23,899 bases of DNA. It comes from a virus. Both the position numbers and the translations under genes were made by a program. Positions within the stretch are counted from its first letter, which is position 1; each line of letters opens with the position of its first letter. Location: IMG/VR virus record IMGVR_UViG_3300048115_000128, positions 1 to 23,899 of that record, one strand, 5' to 3'. Below are positions 9,353 through 15,298 of the stretch, piece after piece. The notes under the pieces were generated by a model. The model was given only the letters and a program-made list of their open reading frames with translations. It was not told the DNA's origin and did not search any database.

Positions 9353-9543
9353 TGAAAATAGAAATAAAAACCATACTACCTTACTTAGTTATAATTGTTT
9401 CTTTAGCTATGACATGGGGTATGTGGTCTGAAAGATTAGAAGCAGTAGAAAGAAAAGCAGATACTATAACTGATATGCAGCAGGATATAGCAGTTATCAA
9501 AGAAAAGATTATTTGGATAGAAAAATATCTAAATGGTGATTAA
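9352..9543 (+). CDS. Small membrane protein with coiled-coil tail
   Basis: This 63-residue protein has an N-terminal membrane segment (about residues 8-25, Leu-Pro-Tyr-Leu-Val-Ile-Ile-Val-Ser-Leu-Ala-Met) and a helical tail (28-60) with heptad-like Ile/Leu/Val spacing. The layout is like phage haemolysin/holin-accessory or spanin-like proteins, and it sits about 1 kb before the lysozyme. It overlaps its upstream neighbour by one base and the next gene by 11 bases. An accessory lysis role is possible; this is inference only. Confidence 0.6.
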   Translation: MKIEIKTILPYLVIIVSLAMTWGMWSERLEAVERKADTITDMQQDIAVIKEKIIWIEKYLNGD

Positions 9544-9730
9544 CCTCCCCTCTATATTCCTTTTGGGATATATGTGCATAGCAGGGGAATGTATTTCCAT
9601 TAACGAAAAACACAAATCTGTAGAGGATTGCAAATTGAACGGAACTTATCTAAAGTTAATGTTAGATGAGCAAAATATTCGCAAATATTTCTTTGCTTGT
9701 ATAGACGCAACAGAATATGAGCAAACATAA
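9533..9730 (+). CDS. Small exported Cys-containing protein
   Basis: This 65-residue protein starts with a hydrophobic segment (about 3-18, Ile-Phe-Leu-Leu-Gly-Tyr-Met) that could be a signal peptide or anchor. Cysteines at 15, 20, 33 and 56 could form two disulfides in the periplasm. The ATG lies inside the end of the preceding gene and its 3' end overlaps the phosphoesterase gene by 14 bases. It is unrecognised beyond this general form; the tight overlaps support it being a real gene. Confidence 0.55.
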   Translation: MVINLPSIFLLGYMCIAGECISINEKHKSVEDCKLNGTYLKLMLDEQNIRKYFFACIDATEYEQT

Positions 9731-10424
9731 AAAAATCCTTGTTATTGGTGACACACACTTTCCATATTCCCATCCTGAGTGCATAGAGTTTCTTGCAAAG
9801 CTAAATAAATATTATAAGCCTGATACTGTCGTGCATATTGGTGATGAAGCTGATTATCACTCACAAAATTTTCATGGTGTTGATCCTGATCTACCTAGTG
9901 CCTTTGATGAATTAGAAGTCACAAAGTCTTGGATTAAAAGATTAGAAAAGATATTTCCTAAAATGACTTTACTAGAAAGCAATCATGGTAGCTTAGTCTT
10001 ACGCAGAGCCATAGCCAGTAAGATGTCAAGGCAGTTCATCAAACCCTATAATGATATCTTAGATGTTAATAAGGGGTGGGTATGGAAAGATAAACACTTC
10101 ATTGATACAGACAAGAATAGGATAATGTTCGCACATCAATTTTCTAAAGATATTGCCAAAGCAGTTAAAGAAACGAGTATGTGCTGCGTTCAAGGGCATT
10201 TTCACACAGTATCAGAGGTTAAGTTCGTAGCTACGGATTATTCCCTAAATTGGGGTATTTCTACAGGATGCTTAGTCAATAAAGATAGTTTGAGTATGGC
10301 ATACATGAAAGTTAATGTGGCAAAACCCATATTAAGTTGTGCATTAATCACAGATGGTATTCCTGCCATTACACCTATGGTCTTGAAGAAGAATGGATCA
10401 TGGGATAAAAATATCTATATATGA
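9717..10424 (+). CDS. Calcineurin-like metallophosphoesterase
   Basis: This 235-residue protein carries the ordered metal-binding motifs of the superfamily: Asp12-x-His14 (GDTH), Gly-Asp43 with Asp46 (GDEAD), Asn89-His90 (SNHG in place of the usual GNHE), His140 and Gly160-His161-Phe-His163. These residues hold a two-metal centre that hydrolyses phosphomono- or diesters. The substrate cannot be read from the sequence. It overlaps the upstream small gene by 14 bases and the next by 4, directly before the lysis genes. The Glu to Gly change in the NH(E/D) motif is a mild deviation that is tolerated in the superfamily. Confidence 0.88.
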   Translation: MSKHKKILVIGDTHFPYSHPECIEFLAKLNKYYKPDTVVHIGDEADYHSQNFHGVDPDLPSAFDELEVTKSWIKRLEKIFPKMTLLESNHGSLVLRRAIASKMSRQFIKPYNDILDVNKGWVWKDKHFIDTDKNRIMFAHQFSKDIAKAVKETSMCCVQGHFHTVSEVKFVATDYSLNWGISTGCLVNKDSLSMAYMKVNVAKPILSCALITDGIPAITPMVLKKNGSWDKNIYI

Positions 10425-10600
10425 GGATCGTCAAAGTAGGTAATCAAATACGATTAACTATGACGAATGAAGAATTGGCAGAGGTCACGAGCCGCAACAG
10501 TTTAGATTTACATATTGGATATCTAAATGTGTTGCAGCAGGATCTCAGTAAGGTAATGACGGAACTATTACCAAAGGTTAAGAAGGTGAGAAAGAAATGA
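10421..10600 (+). CDS. Small protein, unknown function
   Basis: This 59-residue protein links the phosphoesterase and lysozyme genes through ATGA overlaps at both ends. It begins with a short beta-like segment (Arg-Ile-Val-Lys-Val-Gly-Asn), continues as a predicted helix with Leu and Val (about 17-50), and ends in a basic tail rich in Lys. No membrane segment or family is recognised. The overlap arrangement and the absence of any gap in the operon support it as coding. Confidence 0.6.
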   Translation: MRIVKVGNQIRLTMTNEELAEVTSRNSLDLHIGYLNVLQQDLSKVMTELLPKVKKVRKK

Positions 10601-11028
10601 ATATAGAAAGATTAAAAAAACAAGTTATCGCTAATGAAGGAATGAGAAAAACCGCCTACAAAGATACGCTTGATAATTGGACAACAGGTGTTGGTCATTT
10701 GATCAGATTGCCTGATGAAGAATATTTAATAGAAAAAGAATTAACTGATATAGAAGTAGATCAGATATTTACCACTGATCTTAATCAAGCCATAGATGAT
10801 GCAAGAAAATTCATTGATGCTGATACAATCCCTGAAGAAGCATTTGAAGTTGTTATTGATATGGCATTTAATTTAGGGCTACCTAGATTAATGAAATTTC
10901 AAAACTTTCAACAAGCACTTAAAGAGAAAGATTATAAAAGGGCTAGTCGTGAAATGCTTGATAGTGTTTGGGCAAAGCAACTACCTAATAGATCAAAAAG
11001 ATTAGCTAAGCAAATGAGGGAAGTATAA
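10597..11028 (+). CDS. T4-type lysozyme (endolysin, GH24)
   Basis: This 143-residue protein hydrolyses the beta-1,4 bond between N-acetylmuramic acid and N-acetylglucosamine in peptidoglycan. The N-terminus reads ANEGMRKTAYKDTLDNWTTG and then VGH. This places Glu14, Asp23 and Thr29 with exactly the spacing (9 and 6) of the T4 lysozyme triad Glu11, Asp20 and Thr26. The length is slightly below T4 lysozyme (164). No signal peptide or membrane anchor is seen, so release across the inner membrane would depend on a holin, and the next gene is one. The start overlaps the previous stop as ATGA. Confidence 0.93.
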   Translation: MNIERLKKQVIANEGMRKTAYKDTLDNWTTGVGHLIRLPDEEYLIEKELTDIEVDQIFTTDLNQAIDDARKFIDADTIPEEAFEVVIDMAFNLGLPRLMKFQNFQQALKEKDYKRASREMLDSVWAKQLPNRSKRLAKQMREV

Positions 11029-11438
11029 TGATTAATAAATTATTAGGTGGCGGTTTAGTAGATAGTGTTGGAAAGATCGTTGATGAACTACACACATCAG
11101 AAGAAGAAAAAGCACAAGCAAAAATAAAACTCAAAGAATTAGATAACGCATTAAACAAAGCACAAACAGATATAAATTTAGCTGATGCAAAATCTACTGC
11201 TACAGGTATTGGTGGTATCATGCAAAGATCATGGCGACCACTTATCGGAATGTCTTGTGCATTAGCAATCTTTTGGGAATTTGTTTTAAAACAATTTATA
11301 GTGTTTTTTCTTGCAGTGTTTGAAGTAGAAACTTTAGACTTGCCAAGTCTTGATATGAGTGTTTTGATGCCGCTTGTGATGTCACTTTTGGGCATGGCTA
11401 CGCTTAGGACTTACGAGAAAACACGAAAGGATAAATAA
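11028..11438 (+). CDS. Holin, three-TM type
   Basis: This 136-residue protein begins with an amphipathic helical region rich in Lys/Glu/Ala (about 10-55). A Gln-Arg-Ser-Trp-Arg-Pro motif at 66-71 precedes hydrophobic segments at about 71-97, with another at about 110-126. The end reads LGMATLRTYEK plus a basic tail. The Trp-Arg-Pro entry and the Leu-Arg-Thr-Tyr-Glu-Lys exit are hallmarks of the three-TM holin family. It would form the inner-membrane lesion that lets the lysozyme reach the wall. It follows the lysozyme with a TAATG overlap. Confidence 0.85.
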   Translation: MINKLLGGGLVDSVGKIVDELHTSEEEKAQAKIKLKELDNALNKAQTDINLADAKSTATGIGGIMQRSWRPLIGMSCALAIFWEFVLKQFIVFFLAVFEVETLDLPSLDMSVLMPLVMSLLGMATLRTYEKTRKDK

Positions 11439-11439
11439 A

Positions 11440-11571
11440 ATGAAAAAACTTATTTGGAAACCTATAGAAGCACTCCTTGATTGGGCAGATCCGTATTGGA
11501 CTTGGAATAATTTATGGAAACTAATTGCAATAATTATTGTGGTTTGGTTTGTTCATGGATTAATGCACTAA
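11440..11571 (+). CDS. Tiny Trp-rich membrane protein
   Basis: This 43-residue protein directly follows the holin. It contains six Trp (6, 15, 20, 22, 26, 36), an amphipathic N-terminal half and one membrane segment (about 28-41, Leu-Ile-Ala-Ile-Ile-Ile-Val-Val). The ATG lies one base after the holin stop codon, preceded by GAAAGG. The stop overlaps the next ATG. Position suggests a lysis accessory such as an antiholin or pinholin, but this is inferred from context only. Confidence 0.6.
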   Translation: MKKLIWKPIEALLDWADPYWTWNNLWKLIAIIIVVWFVHGLMH

Positions 11572-11717
11572 TGATAACAACTACCACATCACTATCAGTT
11601 TTAATTAAACCAAGAATAATTGGTAGTAAGGGTAGAACATTTAGAAAATTATCATTTGGTAAGATACCGATTAAGAAACCTAAATTACGAATTGGTAAAA
11701 TAAAAAAGGCAAGATGA
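11571..11717 (+). CDS. Small highly basic protein
   Basis: This 48-residue protein begins with a Thr-rich segment and continues with many Lys/Arg and repeating Ile-Lys-Lys-Pro / Ile-Gly-Lys units, giving a strong positive charge. I choose the ATG at 11571 because it overlaps the upstream stop as TAATG, although the frame is open to 11514. It is the last gene before a likely terminator. The function is unknown; nucleic-acid binding is plausible from charge only. Confidence 0.55.
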   Translation: MITTTTSLSVLIKPRIIGSKGRTFRKLSFGKIPIKKPKLRIGKIKKAR

Positions 11718-11734
11718 TTAACACCTTGCCTTTT
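11704..11734 (+). terminator. Intrinsic terminator at end of tail/lysis operon
   Basis: AAAAGGCAAG (11704-11713) is the exact reverse complement of CTTGCCTTTT (11725-11734), giving a 10-bp stem with an 11-base loop. The core is GGCAAG/CTTGCC and the stem ends in a T run, the form of a Rho-independent terminator. It overlaps the stop region of the last small gene and separates the late operon from the early block. The A-tract on the other side means it could also act on minus-strand transcripts. Confidence 0.75.
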
Positions 11735-11779
11735 AACTTATATACACAAAACTAATGATTAAATCATATATTGGTCTCC

Positions 11780-11785
11780 TATAAT
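11780..11785 (+). promoter_or_regulatory. Possible -10 element (TATAAT) before early block
   Basis: A perfect TATAAT lies 17 bases before the ATG at 11803. No good -35 match is found at 16-18 bases upstream and there is no extended -10 TG, so only the -10 box supports a promoter. The location just after the terminator is where a new promoter would be expected. Confidence 0.3.
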
Positions 11786-11802
11786 TAATTAAGAAAATTA
11801 TA

Positions 11803-12099
11803 ATGAAACATAAATCTGAAACAATAATTTATTGTGAATTTTATGATCACTCATCATCTACTAACTCTTGGCAAACCTATGAAGAATTAGATCAGGATCT
11901 CAGAGCAGAAAAAAATATCATGAAGGTATGTGGAAAAATTTACAAAGAGGATGCTATCTCATTTAAGTTAATTACCATGTGGGGTGATGATTGTGCAGGA
12001 TCTGGGCATTTAATCCTCAAGTCTACTATACTGCGTGAAATCAGGTGGGAAGTGCCATTTAAAACCCCTAAAAAACCCATTTTAAAGACCATACAGTAG
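11803..12099 (+). CDS. Hypothetical protein, first gene of early block
   Basis: This 98-residue soluble protein is not recognised. It has an N-terminal strand-like segment (Thr-Ile-Ile-Tyr-Cys-Glu-Phe-Tyr), a central helix, a Trp-Gly-Asp-Asp-Cys-Ala-Gly motif at about 64-70 and a Lys/Pro-rich end. No clear Shine-Dalgarno is present; only AAGAAAA lies before the ATG. It stands alone between the late terminator and a 236-base gap. Coding is supported by length and even codon use, and the function is unknown. Confidence 0.6.
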   Translation: MKHKSETIIYCEFYDHSSSTNSWQTYEELDQDLRAEKNIMKVCGKIYKEDAISFKLITMWGDDCAGSGHLILKSTILREIRWEVPFKTPKKPILKTIQ

Positions 12100-12143
12100 C
12101 CTTTTAATCTAAATAGCTGAAATAGTACCCTAGAATGAGAAAA

Positions 12144-12178
12144 GGGGTAATCAGTTTCCCAATTACCCCACAGGAGGA
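12144..12178 (+). other. Hairpin followed by orphan Shine-Dalgarno
   Basis: GGGGTAAT (12144-12151) pairs with ATTACCCC (12162-12169) around a 10-base loop. CAGGAGGAAC follows at once, the same strong ribosome-binding core used at 13481 and 15290, but no ATG, GTG or TTG lies within the next 15 bases. There is no T run, so it is a poor intrinsic terminator. The rest of the gap (12100-12335) is AT-rich, with a weak TCTTAT/ATAAGA inverted repeat at 12181-12202 and the promoter listed separately. I see no gene in it. Confidence 0.5.
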
Positions 12179-12273
12179 ACTCTTATCCGCTAAAAAATAA
12201 GATAATTCTTAGATACACTAAAATCACCTAAAAACAATGCTAACAGGTATATTAATTATTTATAATTTAGTTG

Positions 12274-12303
12274 TTGACGAATTGTAAAAAAAAGTGGTAT
12301 AAC
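12274..12303 (+). promoter_or_regulatory. Sigma-70-like promoter P1
   Basis: TTGACG (12274-12279) and TATAAC (12298-12303) are separated by 18 bases. Transcription should start near 12309-12311. The leader then contains ACAGGAGAAC before the ATG at 12336. It heads the run of small early genes leading into the recombination genes. The same leader form follows the promoters at 17482 and 22684. Confidence 0.65.
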
Positions 12304-12335
12304 TAATCATGCTAAAAAATACAGGAGAACTTAAA

Positions 12336-12542
12336 ATGATTAACCTAAAAAGACTAACCAAAAAAGAACTTGAAAGAAAACGTAAAAGAGAAATGGATAG
12401 ATTACAGAAACTCTGGAGATCCTGCTATGAAAGAAGAAAAAAGACTGGCGACCATGCAAACCATATTGAGGAAAGAATTAACAAAGCTATGGTTGCGGTT
12501 TCTAAGAAATACAACTTTGAAATGTTAAGGAGGGTAAAATAA
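12336..12542 (+). CDS. Small basic helical protein
   Basis: This 68-residue protein is very rich in Lys and Arg and reads as two helices (about 5-30 and 35-60), with no recognised family. I choose the ATG at 12336 because AGGAGA (12323-12328) is well spaced before it. An in-frame ATG at 12309 sits at the expected transcription start and would add nine residues. It is the first gene after promoter P1 and overlaps the next as TAATG. Charge and size suggest an early regulator or host-directed protein; this is inference. Confidence 0.6.
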   Translation: MINLKRLTKKELERKRKREMDRLQKLWRSCYERRKKTGDHANHIEERINKAMVAVSKKYNFEMLRRVK

Positions 12543-12889
12543 TGAATAAATCAATAGTCACAAAAAGGATGCAGTCTTTAATGGACTGCATTGATGCTTT
12601 GTATAATGAAGAAGGTAATACTTGTTCAAAGTTAGAAATAGTTGCAGGATCATATTCCGATACTTACAAATCAATAAACGGAATTAGACCAAGAGGTAGC
12701 CACATGAATGAATGGACTTATGAAGATTATATCTATCATCATGATAAACTTGCGGATGATCTTGCAGATATGGAGAAATACGAGCAGGAGCAAAAAGAAT
12801 TAAAGAAGAAAAGAATTTCTAATGCTCTTAAAGATAACTTCTCTAACTCACCATTCTCAAACTTTTTTCAGGAGGTAAATAATGCTTAA
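12542..12889 (+). CDS. Hypothetical early protein
   Basis: This 115-residue protein is unrecognised. The N-terminal half has one short helix with Met-Asp-Cys-Ile-Asp-Ala-Leu. Residues about 65-100 form a charged helix with Lys/Glu clusters. GGAGGGT lies before the ATG, which overlaps the preceding stop. There are no membrane segments or metal motifs. It is part of the P1 operon. Confidence 0.6.
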   Translation: MNKSIVTKRMQSLMDCIDALYNEEGNTCSKLEIVAGSYSDTYKSINGIRPRGSHMNEWTYEDYIYHHDKLADDLADMEKYEQEQKELKKKRISNALKDNFSNSPFSNFFQEVNNA

Positions 12890-12986
12890 CTTAGCACTAA
12901 CTACATTCGCACACATAATTATGATTGCAGGTTTCTTATGGGCAATCAGAGAAATAATTAACATATTTGTTAAGGGGGTAAAATGA
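12882..12986 (+). CDS. Tiny single-pass membrane protein
   Basis: This 34-residue protein is almost one hydrophobic helix (about 3-30, Leu-Thr-Thr-Phe-Ala-His-Ile-Ile-Met-Ile-Ala-Gly). A strong AGGAGGT (12869-12875) precedes its ATG. It overlaps the upstream gene by 8 bases and the next by 4 (ATGA). Such phage membrane peptides can act in exclusion or membrane takeover, but no specific role is visible. Confidence 0.6.
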   Translation: MLNLALTTFAHIIMIAGFLWAIREIINIFVKGVK

Positions 12987-13300
12987 ATTGGACTATGCAC
13001 TACGGCTATTTAAACGATAGCGATACGATAGACACAACAGTTTTTGTTAAAGAAAATGATCGCAGCTATATTGCAGTTGCGATCTTCACTGGGAAATCAA
13101 GATCAGTTTATAAAAAAGATAAAGATAAACTTTTTAATAGATTATCTGATCCTAAACTCTTTACAAAAAAAGGGATGATCAATTTTGTTAATCCCAAAGA
13201 CAAGGCTCTAAGAGGTTTTATGCACAGAATATTTGAGCAGAATAACTACACTAGAGAAATCAAACAATTCTTAAAAGGAGAAATGAAACATGACTACTAA
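12983..13300 (+). CDS. Hypothetical early protein
   Basis: This 105-residue soluble protein begins with beta-like sequence (about 1-35) and continues as Lys-rich helix and coil, including a Lys-Lys-Asp-Lys-Asp-Lys run near 45-50. GGGGGT lies just before the ATG. A 7-bp inverted repeat GATCGCA/TGCGATC falls inside the gene (13058-13084). No family is recognised. Confidence 0.55.
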   Translation: MNWTMHYGYLNDSDTIDTTVFVKENDRSYIAVAIFTGKSRSVYKKDKDKLFNRLSDPKLFTKKGMINFVNPKDKALRGFMHRIFEQNNYTREIKQFLKGEMKHDY

Positions 13301-13475
13301 ACTAGAACTAATCTATGGCAAGAAGCCAAAGAGAGATCAGTTCATCACAAAGGCTCTACCCATAGATTTATGTGATGATATTGAAAAAGAAACTGAAGGA
13401 TATGATGCACCTTTTTATATTAAGGTGAAAGCATTATTTCTTCATTACAAACAAACAAAGAACGCTAAATATTAA
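13290..13475 (+). CDS. Small hypothetical protein
   Basis: This 61-residue protein is helical in its second half, with an acidic patch (Asp-Asp-Ile-Glu-Lys-Glu-Thr-Glu) near 28-36 and a Lys/His end. AAAGGAGAAA lies 8 bases before the ATG. The alternation Leu-Pro-Ile-Asp-Leu-Cys-Asp-Asp resembles small DNA-binding or antitoxin-like folds, but too weakly to name. It belongs to the early operon. Confidence 0.55.
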   Translation: MTTKLELIYGKKPKRDQFITKALPIDLCDDIEKETEGYDAPFYIKVKALFLHYKQTKNAKY

Positions 13476-13493
13476 CCAAAGGAGGAACTCAAT

Positions 13494-13643
13494 ATGCAAG
13501 AAATAGAAAAATCAGTCTGTGATATCTGTAAAGGTAATCACTATTTCATTGATGAAGATGGTAATGTAAACCAATGCCCTGAGTGTACAACTCAAGGCTA
13601 TGTAGACGAACAGGAGGATATACCCAATGAAACCAGAAGCTAA
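13494..13643 (+). CDS. Zinc-ribbon mini-protein
   Basis: This 49-residue protein has Cys9-x2-Cys12 and Cys28-x2-Cys31, spaced as a zinc ribbon knuckle pair (VCDICKG and NQCPECT), with an acidic loop between them. AAAGGAGGAACTC lies before the ATG at a good distance. Zinc ribbons in phage early proteins often bind nucleic acid or host transcription machinery; the target here is not known. It overlaps the next gene by 17 bases. Confidence 0.65.
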   Translation: MQEIEKSVCDICKGNHYFIDEDGNVNQCPECTTQGYVDEQEDIPNETRS

Positions 13644-13806
13644 ACCATTCATGCACATCTTAGAGAAGTGCTTTGAACGAGATGGTAAATTTGAAATACC
13701 ACTTATTAAAAAACAGGAGGTGAAAAATGAGGATATCAATTATACTACTTATAATTTTTCTAAGTTCATGCTCATCAAAGATAGTTCACGATCCGAGGGG
13801 AAATAA
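13627..13806 (+). CDS. Small hypothetical protein
   Basis: This 59-residue protein starts at an ATG with a strong CAGGAGGA (13609-13616) ahead of it. It includes a helix with His-Ile-Leu-Glu-Lys-Cys-Phe-Glu-Arg. Its last 80 bases overlap the lipoprotein gene in another frame. The strong ribosome-binding site favours it being translated, but it may be shorter in function than the open frame suggests. No family is recognised. Confidence 0.45.
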   Translation: MKPEAKPFMHILEKCFERDGKFEIPLIKKQEVKNEDINYTTYNFSKFMLIKDSSRSEGK

Positions 13807-14017
13807 AGGTAGCGAAGTGGCATTAAGATATTTAGATGATAAATATAGCTGCGAACAGTTAGCTAAAGACAATACGAACAATATTGTTGAAGGCTATAAG
13901 GTAGTTCATAATTGGTACATCAGACCATCTTTTCTTTTCTTAATAGATAAGATGGAGTATAGTTATGATAATTTAGTAAAGGAATGTTTACGAGGTCGTG
14001 GGCACTCCATACTTTAG
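13727..14017 (+). CDS. Small lipoprotein
   Basis: This 96-residue protein has a textbook lipoprotein signal: charged start, hydrophobic core Ile-Ile-Leu-Leu-Ile-Ile-Phe-Leu and the lipobox Leu-Ser-Ser-Cys with Cys15 as the lipidated residue. The mature part contains a Pro-Arg-Gly motif, a Lys-Gly-Ser-Glu segment and two more Cys (about 41 and 87). AACAGGAGGTG is well placed. It lies far from the lysis genes, so an outer-membrane spanin role is less likely than an early exclusion or envelope role. The function is unproven. Confidence 0.65.
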   Translation: MRISIILLIIFLSSCSSKIVHDPRGNKGSEVALRYLDDKYSCEQLAKDNTNNIVEGYKVVHNWYIRPSFLFLIDKMEYSYDNLVKECLRGRGHSIL

Positions 14018-14030
14018 GAAGGAACTTAAT

Positions 14031-14474
14031 ATGGAAATAAGAACAGACAAGCTGCTAGTCGCACTTGAAGCAGCAAAGAAAGAGTTTAAACCATTACAAA
14101 AAAACGGCAAAAACAATTTCTTTAAAACTCAAAACGGAGTGCATGAATACAGTACATTAGTTGATATTAAAAATGCTACAGATGCAGCATTAAACAAATA
14201 TGATCTATCATTGTATTACACAATCACTTTTGAAAATGATCTACAATTCTTGACTACGAATTTAGTACACACAGGAACAGGTCAATTCATACAATCAAAG
14301 TCAGTTTTAGGTAATCTATCAAACACACCGCAGCAAAACGGATCGGCGGTGACTTACTACCGCAGGTATCACATACAGGCTATGTTGAACTTAGAAGCTG
14401 ATTTTGATGATGACGGAAACAAGGCATCCAAGCCTAAAGCTAATGACAACACAACTTTTAAAGGAGGTTTATAA
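14031..14474 (+). CDS. erf: Erf-family single-strand annealing protein
   Basis: This 147-residue protein anneals complementary single-stranded DNA in phage recombination. Residues 1-60 have the typical Lys-x-Gly-Lys-Asn spacing and a Tyr-Ser-Thr-Leu-Val-Asp strand. The signature lies near 101-130: a Gly-Ser-Ala-Val-Thr-Tyr-Tyr-Arg-Arg-Tyr stretch, then Gln-Ala-Met-Leu-Asn-Leu and an acidic Asp-Asp-Asp-Gly-Asn, as in the ERF superfamily. I chose the ATG at 14031, with AGGAAGGAAC upstream, over an ATG at 13998 that lies inside the lipoprotein gene. It is short, consistent with a core-only Erf. An SSB-tailed protein and a nuclease follow. Confidence 0.87.
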   Translation: MEIRTDKLLVALEAAKKEFKPLQKNGKNNFFKTQNGVHEYSTLVDIKNATDAALNKYDLSLYYTITFENDLQFLTTNLVHTGTGQFIQSKSVLGNLSNTPQQNGSAVTYYRRYHIQAMLNLEADFDDDGNKASKPKANDNTTFKGGL

Positions 14475-14735
14475 ATGTCATACATAACTTTATTTTTTAA
14501 CGATAAGAAAACAGAAGGTGATAACTTACCTTTGTATGCTAATGGTAAAATCAAATTTGATGAGCCAATAGATCCTAACTTAACTTATGAGGTTGCTCTT
14601 TGGAAAAAGACACAAGACAAGAACGGCAACCCTATGAACGCTTTAACAATTAAAATTGCTCCTAGTGATTACTGGAACAACAAAGAAGAAGCACCAAAGG
14701 AAACACCAAACCTAGATGATCCGATCTCATTCTAA
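14475..14735 (+). CDS. Small protein with SSB-like acidic tail, possible ssDNA-binding
   Basis: This 86-residue protein is beta-rich in its first 65 residues, with Lys/Asn-rich turns and no clear family. It ends Leu-Asp-Asp-Pro-Ile-Ser-Phe, similar to the acidic tip Asp-Asp-Asp-Ile-Pro-Phe by which bacterial SSB recruits partner proteins. It starts immediately after the Erf stop and overlaps the HNH-type gene by 20 bases. A single-strand binding protein at this place in a recombination module would make sense. The assignment rests on the tail and the neighbours. Confidence 0.5.
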   Translation: MSYITLFFNDKKTEGDNLPLYANGKIKFDEPIDPNLTYEVALWKKTQDKNGNPMNALTIKIAPSDYWNNKEEAPKETPNLDDPISF

Positions 14736-15057
14736 AAAGATCATCAAGGATAAAAAATACCTGATGTGGGTTTGTAGTTTACCCTGCATCTCATGTCAGG
14801 TAAGGGATGGAACTTATAATATCAGTGAAACGATACAGGCTCACCATGTTCAACTTAGAAGATATGGTGCTATGATTAGAGATGATAGTAGAGTAGTGCC
14901 GCTTTGTTTTTACCCATGTCATCACTTACTACATACGAAATTTGGGGAAAAGAAATTCTGGGGTGATCTAAACTTTGATCCGATCAAGTACGCTGATAAA
15001 CTATATAAACACTACAAGGAGAAACTAAATGCGAAAAATAAGAGAGTACCCAATTAA
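14716..15057 (+). CDS. HNH-type nuclease-like protein
   Basis: This 113-residue protein has a Cys24-x2-Cys27 pair after a Leu-Met-Trp-Val-Cys strand, then Gln-Ala-His43-His44, and a second metal cluster Cys64-x3-Cys68-His69-His70-x2-His73. The order Cys-Cys, His-His, Cys-Cys-His-His-His matches phage HNH-like recombination nucleases of the NinZ/Ref/DUF968 type. Such proteins cut DNA or help resolve recombination intermediates. It sits between the SSB-tailed protein and the RecB-type nuclease. The exact subfamily is uncertain. Confidence 0.7.
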   Translation: MIRSHSKKIIKDKKYLMWVCSLPCISCQVRDGTYNISETIQAHHVQLRRYGAMIRDDSRVVPLCFYPCHHLLHTKFGEKKFWGDLNFDPIKYADKLYKHYKEKLNAKNKRVPN

Positions 15058-15289
15058 ATCTCTATTCAAGGGATTTGCACCAGTAAGAGATAAGATCATT
15101 AATGATTGTGAGCGTAAGAACTGTGATATTAAAATTATAGTTTATGGTAAAGAGATGGTTTTACCGATAGAGGAGTTTAAGAACTTCTCTTATTCTGTAC
15201 CTGTCAAAGATAAATTTACTTCTGATGTTCATCAATTACTGTATTTTGAATTTAAAGAAGAAAATAAACAACAAACAAATTTATTCTAA
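15029..15289 (+). CDS. Hypothetical protein in recombination block
   Basis: This 86-residue soluble protein has an alternating strand pattern (Asp-Ile-Lys-Ile-Ile-Val-Tyr near 33-40) and an acidic Lys/Glu-rich C-terminus. AAGGAGAAAC precedes the ATG, which lies 29 bases inside the previous gene. No motif is recognised. Confidence 0.6.
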   Translation: MRKIREYPIKSLFKGFAPVRDKIINDCERKNCDIKIIVYGKEMVLPIEEFKNFSYSVPVKDKFTSDVHQLLYFEFKEENKQQTNLF

Positions 15290-15298
15290 GGAGGAACT

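Noticed and set aside
13058-13084. GATCGCA/TGCGATC inverted repeat
   Set aside because: A 7-bp repeat with a 13-base loop inside a coding region is likely to be chance, though it could be an operator.
13998-14030. Upstream ATG for the Erf gene
   Set aside because: It lies inside the lipoprotein gene and lacks a ribosome-binding site; ATG 14031 has one.
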